Shown: positions 7,608 through 15,352 of the stretch, in pieces
Layout of the letters: each line of letters opens with the position of its first letter
Position numbering within the stretch: position 1 is the stretch's first letter
From: an uncultured Lachnospiraceae bacterium
GTDB taxonomy: Bacteria; Bacillota; Clostridia; Lachnospirales; Lachnospiraceae
Direction: 5' to 3'
Length of the DNA stretch: 27,672 nucleotides
NCBI GenBank assembly: GCA_910584785.1
Contig: CAJUDX010000029.1
Span: forward strand, 10,203 to 37,874
Position numbers and translations under genes: made by a program
Notes under the pieces: generated by a model
Told to the model about the DNA's origin: nothing
What the model saw: the letters and a program-made list of their open reading frames with translations, nothing else
The model's database searches: none

Positions 7608-8720
7608 ATGAAAAAATATACGGTTGCTATTATGGGATTAGGGGTTCGTGGGAGGATTCATGTACATGGACTTTTAGGGAACCCGGAGAGATTTTTGCTT
7701 GTTGGATTGTGTGATATTGACCAGGGAGCGATGGATAAGGTGGTTCAGGAGTTTCATCTTGAGGATGTGCCGCAGTTTTTGGATGTGGAGGAGATGTTAG
7801 AAACCGTTCGACCGGAAGTTTTTGTATTTGTGACCTATCCTGATATGCGCCTGAATATGATTGAATTGGGGATTAAGTATGGGGTGAAGGCGGTTTCGCT
7901 GGAAAAGCCGATGGCAGAATCCCTGCAGGAGGCAAAGAAGATGGTTGATCTTTGCCGGGAGCATAGAATAAAAGCAGTGGTCTGTCACCAGCAAAAGTAT
8001 TTGTCACAGTTTCAGCGGATGAAGGAGGAGATTGACGCGGGCGTGATTGGGAATATCCGCAAGATTCATGTGGAAACACAGGCGTGGTTTTCGCAGCTGG
8101 GGACGCATTATGTGGATTACACGCTTTGGATTAATCATGGATACCGGGCAAAGTGGGTGGCAGGGCATATTCATGGACCGGCAACCTTGGTGGACTCGCA
8201 TCCGGCGCCGGACTATCTTCTGGGGACGATGGAACTGGAAAATGGGGTAAGGGCCTATATCGAGTGCGGTTATCTGAGCGAGGCGCATAATCCGCCGGAG
8301 TTTTCCAGCAGTGATAACCGGCTGACTGTTTATGGGACAGACGGCTATATGTATGCGGAAACGGACGGGTTCTGGGGGGCCTGTACGAAAGAAACGGATG
8401 GCAGGTTTGTGACGGGGAAGGACCCAGGGTGGAGAAACCATCAGCAAGTGCCAATTCAGACGCCGTATTATACGGAATTTTATGACTGGCTGGAAGATGA
8501 TAAGAAGGTACATTCCTGCAATATCGAGACAGCTTACCACGGGTTTGAGATTTTGGAGGGAATGTGCATCAGTGCATTGGACAATGTGCGTGTGGATCTT
8601 CCAATTACGGACTTAACTTATAGGCCAGTGCTGGAAAGGATGAAGAAGGAACTGCCGCCGTGCGGGACGACACTTCGCAAGCTGTATGACGGGAAAACGC
8701 CCAGGAAAGAGAGGGATTGA
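7608..8720 (+). CDS. Gfo/Idh/MocA-family NAD(P)-dependent oxidoreductase
   Basis: A 370-residue dehydrogenase. The N-terminal Rossmann fold has GLGVRG (10-15); EKP at 99-101 is the family signature with Lys100 as the catalytic residue; GTHYVDYTLW (165-174) supplies His167 and Asp170, which match the active-site His/Asp positions. The family oxidises or reduces a hydroxyl of a sugar, cyclitol or glycoside. A ribosome binding site (AAGGAGAA) precedes the ATG. With the IolE-like protein just upstream it could form an oxidation plus isomerisation/dehydration pair. Its promoter is shared with that gene and lies back-to-back with the ABC operon, so it probably serves the same carbon source. Confidence 0.92.
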   Translation: MKKYTVAIMGLGVRGRIHVHGLLGNPERFLLVGLCDIDQGAMDKVVQEFHLEDVPQFLDVEEMLETVRPEVFVFVTYPDMRLNMIELGIKYGVKAVSLEKPMAESLQEAKKMVDLCREHRIKAVVCHQQKYLSQFQRMKEEIDAGVIGNIRKIHVETQAWFSQLGTHYVDYTLWINHGYRAKWVAGHIHGPATLVDSHPAPDYLLGTMELENGVRAYIECGYLSEAHNPPEFSSSDNRLTVYGTDGYMYAETDGFWGACTKETDGRFVTGKDPGWRNHQQVPIQTPYYTEFYDWLEDDKKVHSCNIETAYHGFEILEGMCISALDNVRVDLPITDLTYRPVLERMKKELPPCGTTLRKLYDGKTPRKERD

Positions 8721-8767
8721 CTGGCGTGTCCTGCATCATTATAAAAACCAATCGGAAGGTTAATTAA

Positions 8768-8819
8768 GGGCTTGCTCCAGTCAGGTGGGGCGTAAGTCTC
8801 ACCTGACTGGGGCAAGCCC
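8768..8819. terminator. Long hairpin between convergent genes (bidirectional terminator-like)
   Basis: Two 20-nt arms (8768-8787 and 8800-8819) pair almost perfectly (one T-G wobble), with a 12-nt loop. It lies between the convergent oxidoreductase (ending 8720) and chemotaxis gene (ending 8893). No good U-run follows on either strand, so its efficiency as an intrinsic terminator is uncertain. Confidence 0.6.
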
Positions 8820-8892
8820 CATCTGACAAGCCGCAACAGCAGCACAGGGATATATATTGTGTTATTTTGCGAAATGTGGATGTATCCGCATA

Positions 8893-10572
8893 TTAACTGC
8901 GAAGCTTAAATTTCTGTACAGACTCTTTTAACTCCTGGGCCTGGCTGTGCAGTTCTTCAGCGGAGGCTGCGGATTTTTCTGCAGTGGAAGCGTTAGTCTG
9001 TACAACATTGGAAATCTGTTCCATGCCCTCGGTCAGCTGGCGCAGCATTTCTGCCTGCTGTATAGCGGAGTCAGCGATGCGCTCAATCAGTTCTGTGGAC
9101 TGCTGTGCCCCGGCAACACCTGTAGCAAGGCTCTGGGTGGTGTCATTTGAGAGGGCTGTTCCGTGCTCGACCAGTTTCAGGGAGGATTCGATCAGTTTGG
9201 TGATATCCTGCGCAGCGACAGAACTTTTATTGGCAAGGCTCTGAACTTCATCGGCAACTACGGCAAAGCCTTTTCCGGCAGAGCCGGCACGCGCAGCTTC
9301 GACAGCAGCATTTAAGGCAAGGATATTGGTCTGGAAAGAAATATCCTCGATAATCTTAATAATTCCGCTAATCTGCCGTGAAGATTTGGAGATATCTTCC
9401 ATCGCCTGAGTTAAGTCTTTCATCTTCTGATTGCAGGCAGTCAGCTGGGCTGCAGCATCGGTGGAGCATTTTCTGGCATTTCCGGCGTCCTCAGAGGTGC
9501 GGTTGACCTGGCTGGATAGGGACTGGATGCTGGAGGATAATTCTTCGACAGCAGAAGCCTGCTCGACTGCACCGTGGGAAAGTACCTGGGCGTCGGTTGC
9601 CATCTTTTCTGCTTCCTCGGAAACCTCTGCTGCTGTCCGGTTAATCTGGGAAAGCGCAGCATTTAAGGCATCTAAAATCCGGCGCATGGCATTTTGGATG
9701 GGCAGAAATTCTCCACGGTAGTTCTGGTCAATGGATAAGTCCATTTTTCCATCTGCCATCTGAGCAAGTTTGGCGTCGATATCGTTAATGTATTTTTTCA
9801 GTTCCCGTTTGGTTTCGTGAATGGATTCTACCAGCATACCGATTTCGGAAGTATCGGATTTTAATGAAAAGCTGGCAGACAAATTGCCCTGGGAAATTTC
9901 ACTCATCTGCTCTTTAACGCCGATGATGGGGTTTAGGATACGTTTTTTGGTAATGGTATTAATTATCAGCTGAAGGACAGCAACGACAAGAACAGAGAGG
10001 ACGATAAGCACCTGGATAATGGTGGAACGCAGGGACAGGGAGTCGACCTCGGCTTTGGTTCTGGCATCCAGGGCGGATAAAAACTGTTCCTTGATGGAAT
10101 TAATCTGGGCAATGGAGGTATTATAATCTGTTCCATAGACGTAATTAAGGGCCTCCTCCATGTGTCCGGACTGGACGTTTTTCATTGCCTCATCTTCTAA
10201 GGGAACCAGGTTATTGGAAATGGAGGACATATTGTCAATCATACTCTGTTCACTGGCGGTAATGCCGATTTCCTGCATGGCAGTAACGCCGATGTCACGG
10301 TTTTTTAAATAATTGACTTCATTCCAGTAATTGTCATAATGCTCCTGGTTTCCCGTGGAGGCATAGGCCCGAACCTCGTTCGTTAAGTAGGCAGATCCGT
10401 TCATAAAACGGTTGGCATTGTACGTCAGGTTAAAACGGTCTTCATTCGCTGTGTTTAATTCGCGGTTGACATTGCCTGCGATAAATAAAAGAATCACCAT
10501 AAATAAAAGTGACAGAATAGAAAGCCCGTTTAATATAAGGATAAGTTTGGATTGGTTCATTGCTTTTTTCAT
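8893..10572 (-). CDS. Methyl-accepting chemotaxis protein
   Basis: A 559-residue transmembrane chemoreceptor. It has helix TM1 (about 8-33), an all-helical external ligand domain of the four-helix-bundle type (about 34-182), TM2 (183-207), a HAMP domain (208-260) and a second HAMP-like segment (262-302, GKMDLSIDQNYRGEF). A long cytoplasmic coiled coil follows, whose hairpin tip, EDISFQTNILALNAAVEAARAG and onward (409-442), binds CheA and CheW. It would sense a small ligand outside the cell and alter flagellar rotation. The start at 10572 has GGAAGGAGC upstream. It stands alone, with a roughly 500-bp structured spacer behind it. No C-terminal CheR-docking pentapeptide is present. Confidence 0.96.
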   Translation of the reverse strand: MKKAMNQSKLILILNGLSILSLLFMVILLFIAGNVNRELNTANEDRFNLTYNANRFMNGSAYLTNEVRAYASTGNQEHYDNYWNEVNYLKNRDIGVTAMQEIGITASEQSMIDNMSSISNNLVPLEDEAMKNVQSGHMEEALNYVYGTDYNTSIAQINSIKEQFLSALDARTKAEVDSLSLRSTIIQVLIVLSVLVVAVLQLIINTITKKRILNPIIGVKEQMSEISQGNLSASFSLKSDTSEIGMLVESIHETKRELKKYINDIDAKLAQMADGKMDLSIDQNYRGEFLPIQNAMRRILDALNAALSQINRTAAEVSEEAEKMATDAQVLSHGAVEQASAVEELSSSIQSLSSQVNRTSEDAGNARKCSTDAAAQLTACNQKMKDLTQAMEDISKSSRQISGIIKIIEDISFQTNILALNAAVEAARAGSAGKGFAVVADEVQSLANKSSVAAQDITKLIESSLKLVEHGTALSNDTTQSLATGVAGAQQSTELIERIADSAIQQAEMLRQLTEGMEQISNVVQTNASTAEKSAASAEELHSQAQELKESVQKFKLRS

Positions 10573-10695
10573 TATTGGCTATTGCTCCTTCCCTTTGATG
10601 GGTATTTTTATCCTTCTCTATGAGTTTTACGATAGTGTATTCAAACATTTATTCCCGCCATCTGCACGCTCCACTTTGCGGGGGATTGGCTCTTA

Positions 10696-10770
10696 TTCTG
10701 TCAGCGCAGACCACTACGCTTCCTTCATTTGAGTCAAATCCCCACAAATTTTAACGCACAGCTGACAGAA
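10696..10770 (-). repeat. Stem-loop with nested palindrome upstream of the chemoreceptor gene
   Basis: TTCTGTCAGC (10696-10705) and GCTGACAGAA (10761-10770) are perfect inverted repeats of 10 bp. Inside lies a 6-1-6 palindrome at 10727-10739. It is in the leader direction of the chemoreceptor gene, about 125 nt before its start. Confidence 0.5.
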
Positions 10771-10859
10771 AGCAATGTTCAAACACGCTCTAAGGGTAGA
10801 AATAAGAATACCTTTGGTAATTTTACCATAACTCGATCCTGATTTCAATGATTTTATAG

Positions 10860-10959
10860 TAAACCTCCATGCGCCCACAAATGACCGTACCACCATAAAT
10901 AAACGTCTGCTGGGCGCACTTGGAATACCTGAACTTAGACCGCCTAATCGGCGGTGAAC
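10860..10959 (-). repeat. Copy 1 of a 100-bp dispersed element, probable structured RNA
   Basis: The minus strand of this stretch matches 24481-24580 at 88 of 100 positions without gaps. On this strand it can form stem P1 (CCGCC/GGCGG around GATTA), an 8-bp stem TGCGCCCA/TGGGCGCA, and inside that a hairpin GTGGT-ACG-GTCAT held by wobble pairs. It is oriented towards the chemoreceptor gene, whose start is 288 nt away. Confidence 0.65.
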
Positions 10960-11030
10960 TTTAATAGTAATTTTGGCTGATTACTGTAAACGTGTCAGCG
11001 CACTGGCTCTTGTATTTTCAGGGAAAAGGC

Positions 11031-11059
11031 TTTACAATAGCAGAGAAAAATAATATAGA
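11031..11059 (+). promoter_or_regulatory. Promoter of the flavoprotein gene
   Basis: -35 TTTACA (11031-11036), 17-nt spacer, -10 TATAGA (11054-11059). The leader to the ATG at 11094 is short (about 28 nt) and contains an AGGAGG ribosome binding site. Confidence 0.6.
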
Positions 11060-11093
11060 ATAAAAGAATAAAAAGCAGGAGGAATATTAACGG

Positions 11094-11711
11094 ATGAAAG
11101 TATTGATGCTGAATGGAAGTCCGCACATGGAGGGAAATACGGCAATTGCCCTGCACGAGATGGAGAAGGTGTTTGCCGCAGAAGGTGTGGAAACAAAGAT
11201 TGTTCAGGTGGGAAGCCAGGCGGTGCGGGGATGTATTGCCTGCGGTTCCTGTATGGAGAAGGGCAGATGCGTTTTTGACGATTTGGTCAATGAAACAGCG
11301 CCGGAATTTGAAGCCTGTGATGGTCTGGTGATAGCAAGCCCGGTTTATTATGCGTCGGCAAATGCGACACTGGTTGCGTTTTTGGATCGGCTGTTTTACA
11401 GCACACATTTTGATAAGAGCATGAAGGTGGGTGCAAGTGTGGTTGCTGCCAGAAGAGGGGGTTTAAGTGCTGCGTTTGATGAATTGAATAAGTTTTTTAC
11501 CGTTTCCAATATGCCGGTTGCGCCAAGCCAGTACTGGAACAGTATTCATGGAAGGGCGCAGGGGGAGGCAAGCCAGGACGCAGAAGGCCTGCAGACGATG
11601 CGGACATTGGCGAGGAATATGACCTTTTTAATGAAGAGCATTGCCCTGGGGAAGGATAAGTATGGTCTGCCAGAGAGGGAAGCAGCACAGAGGACGAGTT
11701 TTATTCGATAG
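11094..11711 (+). CDS. Iron-sulfur flavoprotein / NADPH-dependent FMN reductase family protein
   Basis: A 205-residue flavodoxin-like protein. The FMN phosphate loop is NGSPHMEGNT (7-16), and SPVYYASANA lies in the second FMN-contact loop. Between them Cys47, Cys50, Cys53 and Cys59 form the compact CxxCxxCx5C cluster typical of iron-sulfur flavoproteins, where it holds a 4Fe-4S centre. Such proteins move electrons from ferredoxin or NAD(P)H to various acceptors in anaerobes, sometimes for oxygen or peroxide defence; the acceptor here is unknown. It has its own promoter and an AGGAGG site. The next gene overlaps or abuts its stop, so the two may be co-transcribed. Confidence 0.9.
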   Translation: MKVLMLNGSPHMEGNTAIALHEMEKVFAAEGVETKIVQVGSQAVRGCIACGSCMEKGRCVFDDLVNETAPEFEACDGLVIASPVYYASANATLVAFLDRLFYSTHFDKSMKVGASVVAARRGGLSAAFDELNKFFTVSNMPVAPSQYWNSIHGRAQGEASQDAEGLQTMRTLARNMTFLMKSIALGKDKYGLPEREAAQRTSFIR

Positions 11712-11718
11712 GAGCTGG

Positions 11719-12441
11719 GTGTTTTGTGAAATCGGCAGTACTGTTTCTTATGGATTGTGGTTGGTCGGTACATGGGGGACGGTGCTGCTGAGTGTGGGGC
11801 GGTATCAGAGGAAGAGGGAGAAAGTGGAAAACAATCAGGAAGAAATGAAAAACAATCAAGAAAGAGTGGAAAACAACCAGGAAGAAATGAAAAACAATCA
11901 AGAAAGAGTGGAAAACAATCAGGAAAAAACGGCTTTTGGATGTCAGCGGGAGCTGGAAAGCTTAAGGATAGAGTATCAGAATCAGTTTGACCGGAGCAAT
12001 AAGCTGGATAATAAGGTATATATTGCCATTACATTCTGCGGCTTTTTATTTGTGTTTATTACAGGGCTGTTCAGTGGGATTTCTAAGATAAGCCGACCGG
12101 AAAACGGCGTTCAGACCGTACTTACCGCAGGTTATATTTTAATCTGTATTGCTGTGATGGTGTCCTATGTCTACGTTCTGATTTTTTTTATGCGCCTGCT
12201 TCAGCCCGAACAAATTATCCGCATGGACCCAGAAAAGCTTGAGAAGGCTGAACTTGGACAGATGGAGGATGCACAAGCCTGTCAGACCCTTATTCTTTTG
12301 TATCGGAAAGTCATTAATGAAAATTTAAACAAGCTGAAACTGCGCTGTGATGAATTTACCAAGGGGCTGAGGTTCATTGTGCCGACTGTTCTTCTGGCAT
12401 TTGGCGCTTATGCGTTTCAGCTTGTGCTTTCCATGGCTTAG
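11719..12441 (+). CDS. Membrane protein of unknown function with a heptad-repeat linker
   Basis: No family is recognised. With the GTG start at 11719 it has 240 residues: a short hydrophobic N-terminal segment (about 5-25), a polar stretch with five exact seven-residue repeats (VENNQEE / MKNNQER alternating, 11824-11928), then predicted membrane helices VYIAITFCGFLFVFITGLFSG, VLTAGYILICIAVMVSYVYVLIFFM and a C-terminal FIVPTVLLAFGAYAFQLVL. Strict 7-residue periodicity suggests a coiled coil, though its Asn-rich heptads carry only one hydrophobic residue each. The start is uncertain: the frame is open from a TTG at 11641 within the flavoprotein gene, while GTG 11719 has AGGAG four bases upstream. 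It could be a membrane-anchored sensor or scaffold. Confidence 0.65.
   Translation: MFCEIGSTVSYGLWLVGTWGTVLLSVGRYQRKREKVENNQEEMKNNQERVENNQEEMKNNQERVENNQEKTAFGCQRELESLRIEYQNQFDRSNKLDNKVYIAITFCGFLFVFITGLFSGISKISRPENGVQTVLTAGYILICIAVMVSYVYVLIFFMRLLQPEQIIRMDPEKLEKAELGQMEDAQACQTLILLYRKVINENLNKLKLRCDEFTKGLRFIVPTVLLAFGAYAFQLVLSMA
11824..11928 (+). repeat. Coding tandem repeat, 21-bp units (five copies, 42-bp period)
   Basis: Five 21-bp units alternate between a GTG-initial and an ATG-initial version, giving a 42-bp period repeated 2.5 times with nearly no divergence. Each unit is exactly seven codons, so copy-number change keeps the reading frame. Confidence 0.85.
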
Positions 12442-12545
12442 GGATACAAAAAAGATACATACCGGTGCTATATTGAATCCATCAAAAAACCGATACCAAA
12501 GAGGCGAAATGGGAAAGGTGAGAGAAGTAAGTCAGGAGAGGCAAG

Positions 12546-13211
12546 ATGAAACGTAAAGTGCTGATTGTGGAGGATGACAGCCTGCTGGCAGAGGCGGCAG
12601 GCGATTATTTTACCAGTAAGGGCTGGGAAGCAGAAACGGAGAAAGACGGGGCACGGGTGCTAGATGTTCTTCGTAAGAAAAGCTTTCATTTGATTTTGCT
12701 GGATGTGATGCTTCCGGGGATGGATGGTTTTGGGGTGTGCCGGGAAATTCGGAAATTTTGTGATGTGCCCGTGATCTTTATTACTGCCCGTGTTTTGGAG
12801 GAGGATGTGTTAAACGGATATTCTCTGGGAGCAGATGACTATGTGACAAAACCCTTTTCCCTTCCGGTACTGTATGCAAAAGCTATGGCATTGACCGGGA
12901 GGGTGCAGAAAGATCCGGTTTTTCTGGAGGCGGGAGATCTGAAAGCTGATCTGCACCACCATAAGGTGATATGTTCTGGAAAAGTGCTTTCTCTGCCGCC
13001 GAAGGAATATGCGATGCTGCTGTTTTTTATGCAGAATCCCGGTCGTGTCTACAGCCGTGAACAGTTGTTAATTCGTTTCTGGGGCTGGGATTTTGACGGG
13101 AATGAGCGGGTAGTGGATAATCATATTAAAAAACTCAGGAAAGCCATGGGTGTTTGCGGCTGTTCCATTCAGACGGTACCAAAGTCAGGTTATCGGTTGG
13201 AGATACTGTAA
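12546..13211 (+). CDS. OmpR/PhoB-family response regulator
   Basis: A 221-residue two-component regulator. The receiver domain (1-120) has acidic residues Asp10/Asp11, phospho-acceptor Asp53 (LLDVMLPG), Thr80 and Lys102 (TKPF). The C-terminal winged-helix domain (about 125-221) shows the LPPKEYAMLLFFMQNPGRVYSREQLL and VVDNHIKKLRKAMG pattern of OmpR-type DNA-binding domains. AGGAG precedes the ATG. The kinase gene starts 100 nt downstream in the same direction, so it is almost certainly the partner. Targets are not evident; the adjacent heptad-repeat membrane protein is a possible third component. Confidence 0.95.
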   Translation: MKRKVLIVEDDSLLAEAAGDYFTSKGWEAETEKDGARVLDVLRKKSFHLILLDVMLPGMDGFGVCREIRKFCDVPVIFITARVLEEDVLNGYSLGADDYVTKPFSLPVLYAKAMALTGRVQKDPVFLEAGDLKADLHHHKVICSGKVLSLPPKEYAMLLFFMQNPGRVYSREQLLIRFWGWDFDGNERVVDNHIKKLRKAMGVCGCSIQTVPKSGYRLEIL

Positions 13212-13310
13212 ATTGGACAAGGCATAGTCTTGAAAGTGTTGGAACTTTGTATTTTGGCAAGGCTGACACTGCAGGTTCAGGCGTGCTTTTTGGTCAGAAT
13301 GGAGGAGATC

Positions 13311-15218
13311 ATGAGAAGAAAAAAGAAGAGGTTTTGGAAACCGACAGCGGCAGGCTTTGCGGTGATGTATCTGGCGACAATGGGACTGGCGACAGGACTG
13401 GTGAAAGAGAGATTTGTTCAGGAGGACGAACTGCGTTTGGAAAGTGCAGCTTCGGCGATTCTTGACCGGGCAGGTGAAAAAGAATTTTCTATGGAACAGG
13501 AAATGACAGACGAACAGGAAATTTTAGACGGGCAAAAATCGCTTCAGGAGCAGGAAGATTCTGACCGGCAGGAGGATGCATGGAGCAGGGAGAAACGGAA
13601 GAGCTTTTATCAGGATTTGGCGAACAATTCTTTTTGGCGGGTGAACAGCGAATATATGCAGATTTCCATTGCCGCATATGATGAACATAAAGATTTGCTG
13701 GCAAAAAGCCGGGATGAGATTGGAAGTTATGCGGTCAGTACAACCGGACGGGAAGAATGGTATTTTGCGCTGGACGATTATCTTTCTTCGGAGGAGAAGG
13801 AAGTGTTGGCAAAGTATCAGGCGGAGGATATTCAGTATTGTTTGCAGAAGCCGGATGTTTCAGAAAAATACCGCTTTTCGATTCGGGTGTCGCCGGATGT
13901 AAAGGAATTATGGGAGATTTATGTCCAGGAGATTGTCTGGGAGGAGGATAAGGAAGAAGAGAGGGAAAAAGAAGCAGGAGGAGAATCGGGGGATGAAGAA
14001 GAGGACGGGGAAGATGCCTATATGGACCCGTTGACCGGGGGCTATCATTTTATGTCCGGCAAGTTCGTGGTTGACTATGCAAGCGGCGAGGAAATGGAGG
14101 GTGCGAGGAATTTTCACGAGGTAAGCGGAGAAGTCGTCTGGAAATGGACTAACCCGAATGTGGATAAGGAAAAGCTGGAGGAAGGAGAAATTGTTCATAC
14201 AGAGCTTACGCTTCCCTACTTAAATCTTTATTTTGCAGGAACACTTGACCAGTGGCAGAGGTGGAGAAACAGCAATTATCTTCAGGGGTTTAAGGAACAG
14301 GGAGAGTTTGTCTGGGAGGAAGGGACGGAGGCTCCGCCGCTGATGATTGAAGAGGACGGCATTTGCAGGCGTGGAAAGATGCAGCTTCAGGTGGGGATGA
14401 TGGGAAGCCCCTTTGCCTATCTGGAAATCCGTATGGAAAGCCGCCCATGGCTTGCGGCTGTGGATTATATGAAGTATGTTTATCTGGTCGGGGCTGTGCT
14501 GACGGCGGCCTGTATGCTTGCGGTGATTGGCATGATGAATAAGGTCTATGCACGGCAGGCAGCACTGGAGGAAACCCGCCGTGATTTTACCAATGCGATG
14601 GCTCACGAACTGAAAACGCCGCTTGGGGTTATCCGCAATTTTGCAGAAAATTTATTGGAATATCATAAGGAGGAGAAGCGGGATTACTACCTTTCACAGA
14701 TTATCGGCCAGACGGAGGAGATGGATCGGCTGGTTGGGGAAATGATCGAGGTATCAAAGCTGGATTCGGAAAAACTTGTACTTGCAAAAGAAGAAGTATC
14801 CTTTCTTGCATTGCTTCAGGAAGAGTTGGAACGTTTTGCTCCGATGATTGAGGAGAAGAAGATTCAGGTGGAATTTCCTGTTCAGAAGGAGGATTTTTTG
14901 GTGCAGGGGGACAGGAATTACCTGGCAAAAGCTGTGTGGAATCTCTTGGTCAATGCAGTGGATTATAACCGGGAGGGCGGGAAGATTTTCATTCAGGTGG
15001 ATAAGGAACAATGTGTTATTGAAAACAGCGGGGAGGCGATGGGAGAGGAAGCCCTGCTTCACGCTTTTGATTTATTTTATACCAGCGATAAGAGCCGGAC
15101 AGGAAAGGATGGGCACATGGGGATGGGGCTTTACCTGGCAAAGAAGATTTTGGAACTTCATCATTTAAAGCTGGTATTGAGCAATGTGGAAGGTGGAGTG
15201 CGGGTGGTAATAAAGTAG
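13311..15218 (+). CDS. Sensor histidine kinase with long acidic extracytoplasmic domain
   Basis: A 635-residue two-component kinase. TM1 is near residues 11-32, followed by a roughly 350-residue external domain, TM2 (about 388-408), a HisKA domain with phospho-acceptor His432 in AHELKTPL, and a HATPase_c domain (N-box NYLAKAVWNLLVNAVDYN; G2 GMGLYLAKK). The G1 box reads IENSG instead of DNGxG, a variant seen in other Firmicute kinases. Two very acidic low-complexity stretches lie in the external domain (about residues 57-100 and 210-240). The start at 13311 is chosen because GGAGGAG stands 4-5 nt upstream; a TTG at 13230 is in frame but lacks such a site. It pairs with the regulator upstream. 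Confidence 0.93.
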   Translation: MRRKKKRFWKPTAAGFAVMYLATMGLATGLVKERFVQEDELRLESAASAILDRAGEKEFSMEQEMTDEQEILDGQKSLQEQEDSDRQEDAWSREKRKSFYQDLANNSFWRVNSEYMQISIAAYDEHKDLLAKSRDEIGSYAVSTTGREEWYFALDDYLSSEEKEVLAKYQAEDIQYCLQKPDVSEKYRFSIRVSPDVKELWEIYVQEIVWEEDKEEEREKEAGGESGDEEEDGEDAYMDPLTGGYHFMSGKFVVDYASGEEMEGARNFHEVSGEVVWKWTNPNVDKEKLEEGEIVHTELTLPYLNLYFAGTLDQWQRWRNSNYLQGFKEQGEFVWEEGTEAPPLMIEEDGICRRGKMQLQVGMMGSPFAYLEIRMESRPWLAAVDYMKYVYLVGAVLTAACMLAVIGMMNKVYARQAALEETRRDFTNAMAHELKTPLGVIRNFAENLLEYHKEEKRDYYLSQIIGQTEEMDRLVGEMIEVSKLDSEKLVLAKEEVSFLALLQEELERFAPMIEEKKIQVEFPVQKEDFLVQGDRNYLAKAVWNLLVNAVDYNREGGKIFIQVDKEQCVIENSGEAMGEEALLHAFDLFYTSDKSRTGKDGHMGMGLYLAKKILELHHLKLVLSNVEGGVRVVIK

Positions 15219-15242
15219 TAAATAGATTAACAATAAAACTTG

Positions 15243-15283
15243 ATATGTTCTGTTTTGAAGTGTTGTTTCCATGCAGAACATAT
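15243..15283. repeat. Inverted repeat after the kinase gene
   Basis: ATATGTTCTG (15243-15252) and CAGAACATAT (15274-15283) are perfect 10-bp inverted repeats with a 21-nt loop, 24 nt after the kinase stop. There is no U-run afterwards. The half-site CAGAACAT recurs in the 14-bp palindrome at 19831-19844. Confidence 0.5.
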
Positions 15284-15352
15284 GATGATAACAGATGAAA
15301 AGAAAAAAGTCACGATCTATGATAGAAAAGTACCGAGTTAAGGGTAGGAAGT

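Larger units (their letters stand above)
10573..11093. other. Long intergenic region rich in inverted repeats, no gene seen
   Basis: This 521-nt spacer between the chemoreceptor (minus) and the flavoprotein (plus) has no convincing gene; a 60-codon frame on the minus strand (10714-10896) is considered a chance reading through repeats. It holds a long-range stem (10696-10705 / 10761-10770), the nested palindrome ATTTGAGTCAAAT (10727-10739), the palindrome TGGTAATTTTACCA (10815-10828), one copy of a 100-bp repeat (10860-10959), and a short string (about 10980-11010, GTGTCAGCGCACTGGC) resembling part of the element at 15353-15484. Confidence 0.7.

Noticed and set aside
10714..10896. 60-codon reading frame on the minus strand in the chemoreceptor upstream spacer
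   Set aside because: It runs through the 100-bp repeat and a palindrome; the second copy of the repeat breaks the frame with a stop, and no ribosome binding site precedes it.
11757..11990. 77-codon alternative-frame protein across the 21-bp repeats
   Set aside because: It is a frame-shifted reading of the heptad-repeat gene and ends inside it; the longer frame has membrane helices and is preferred.
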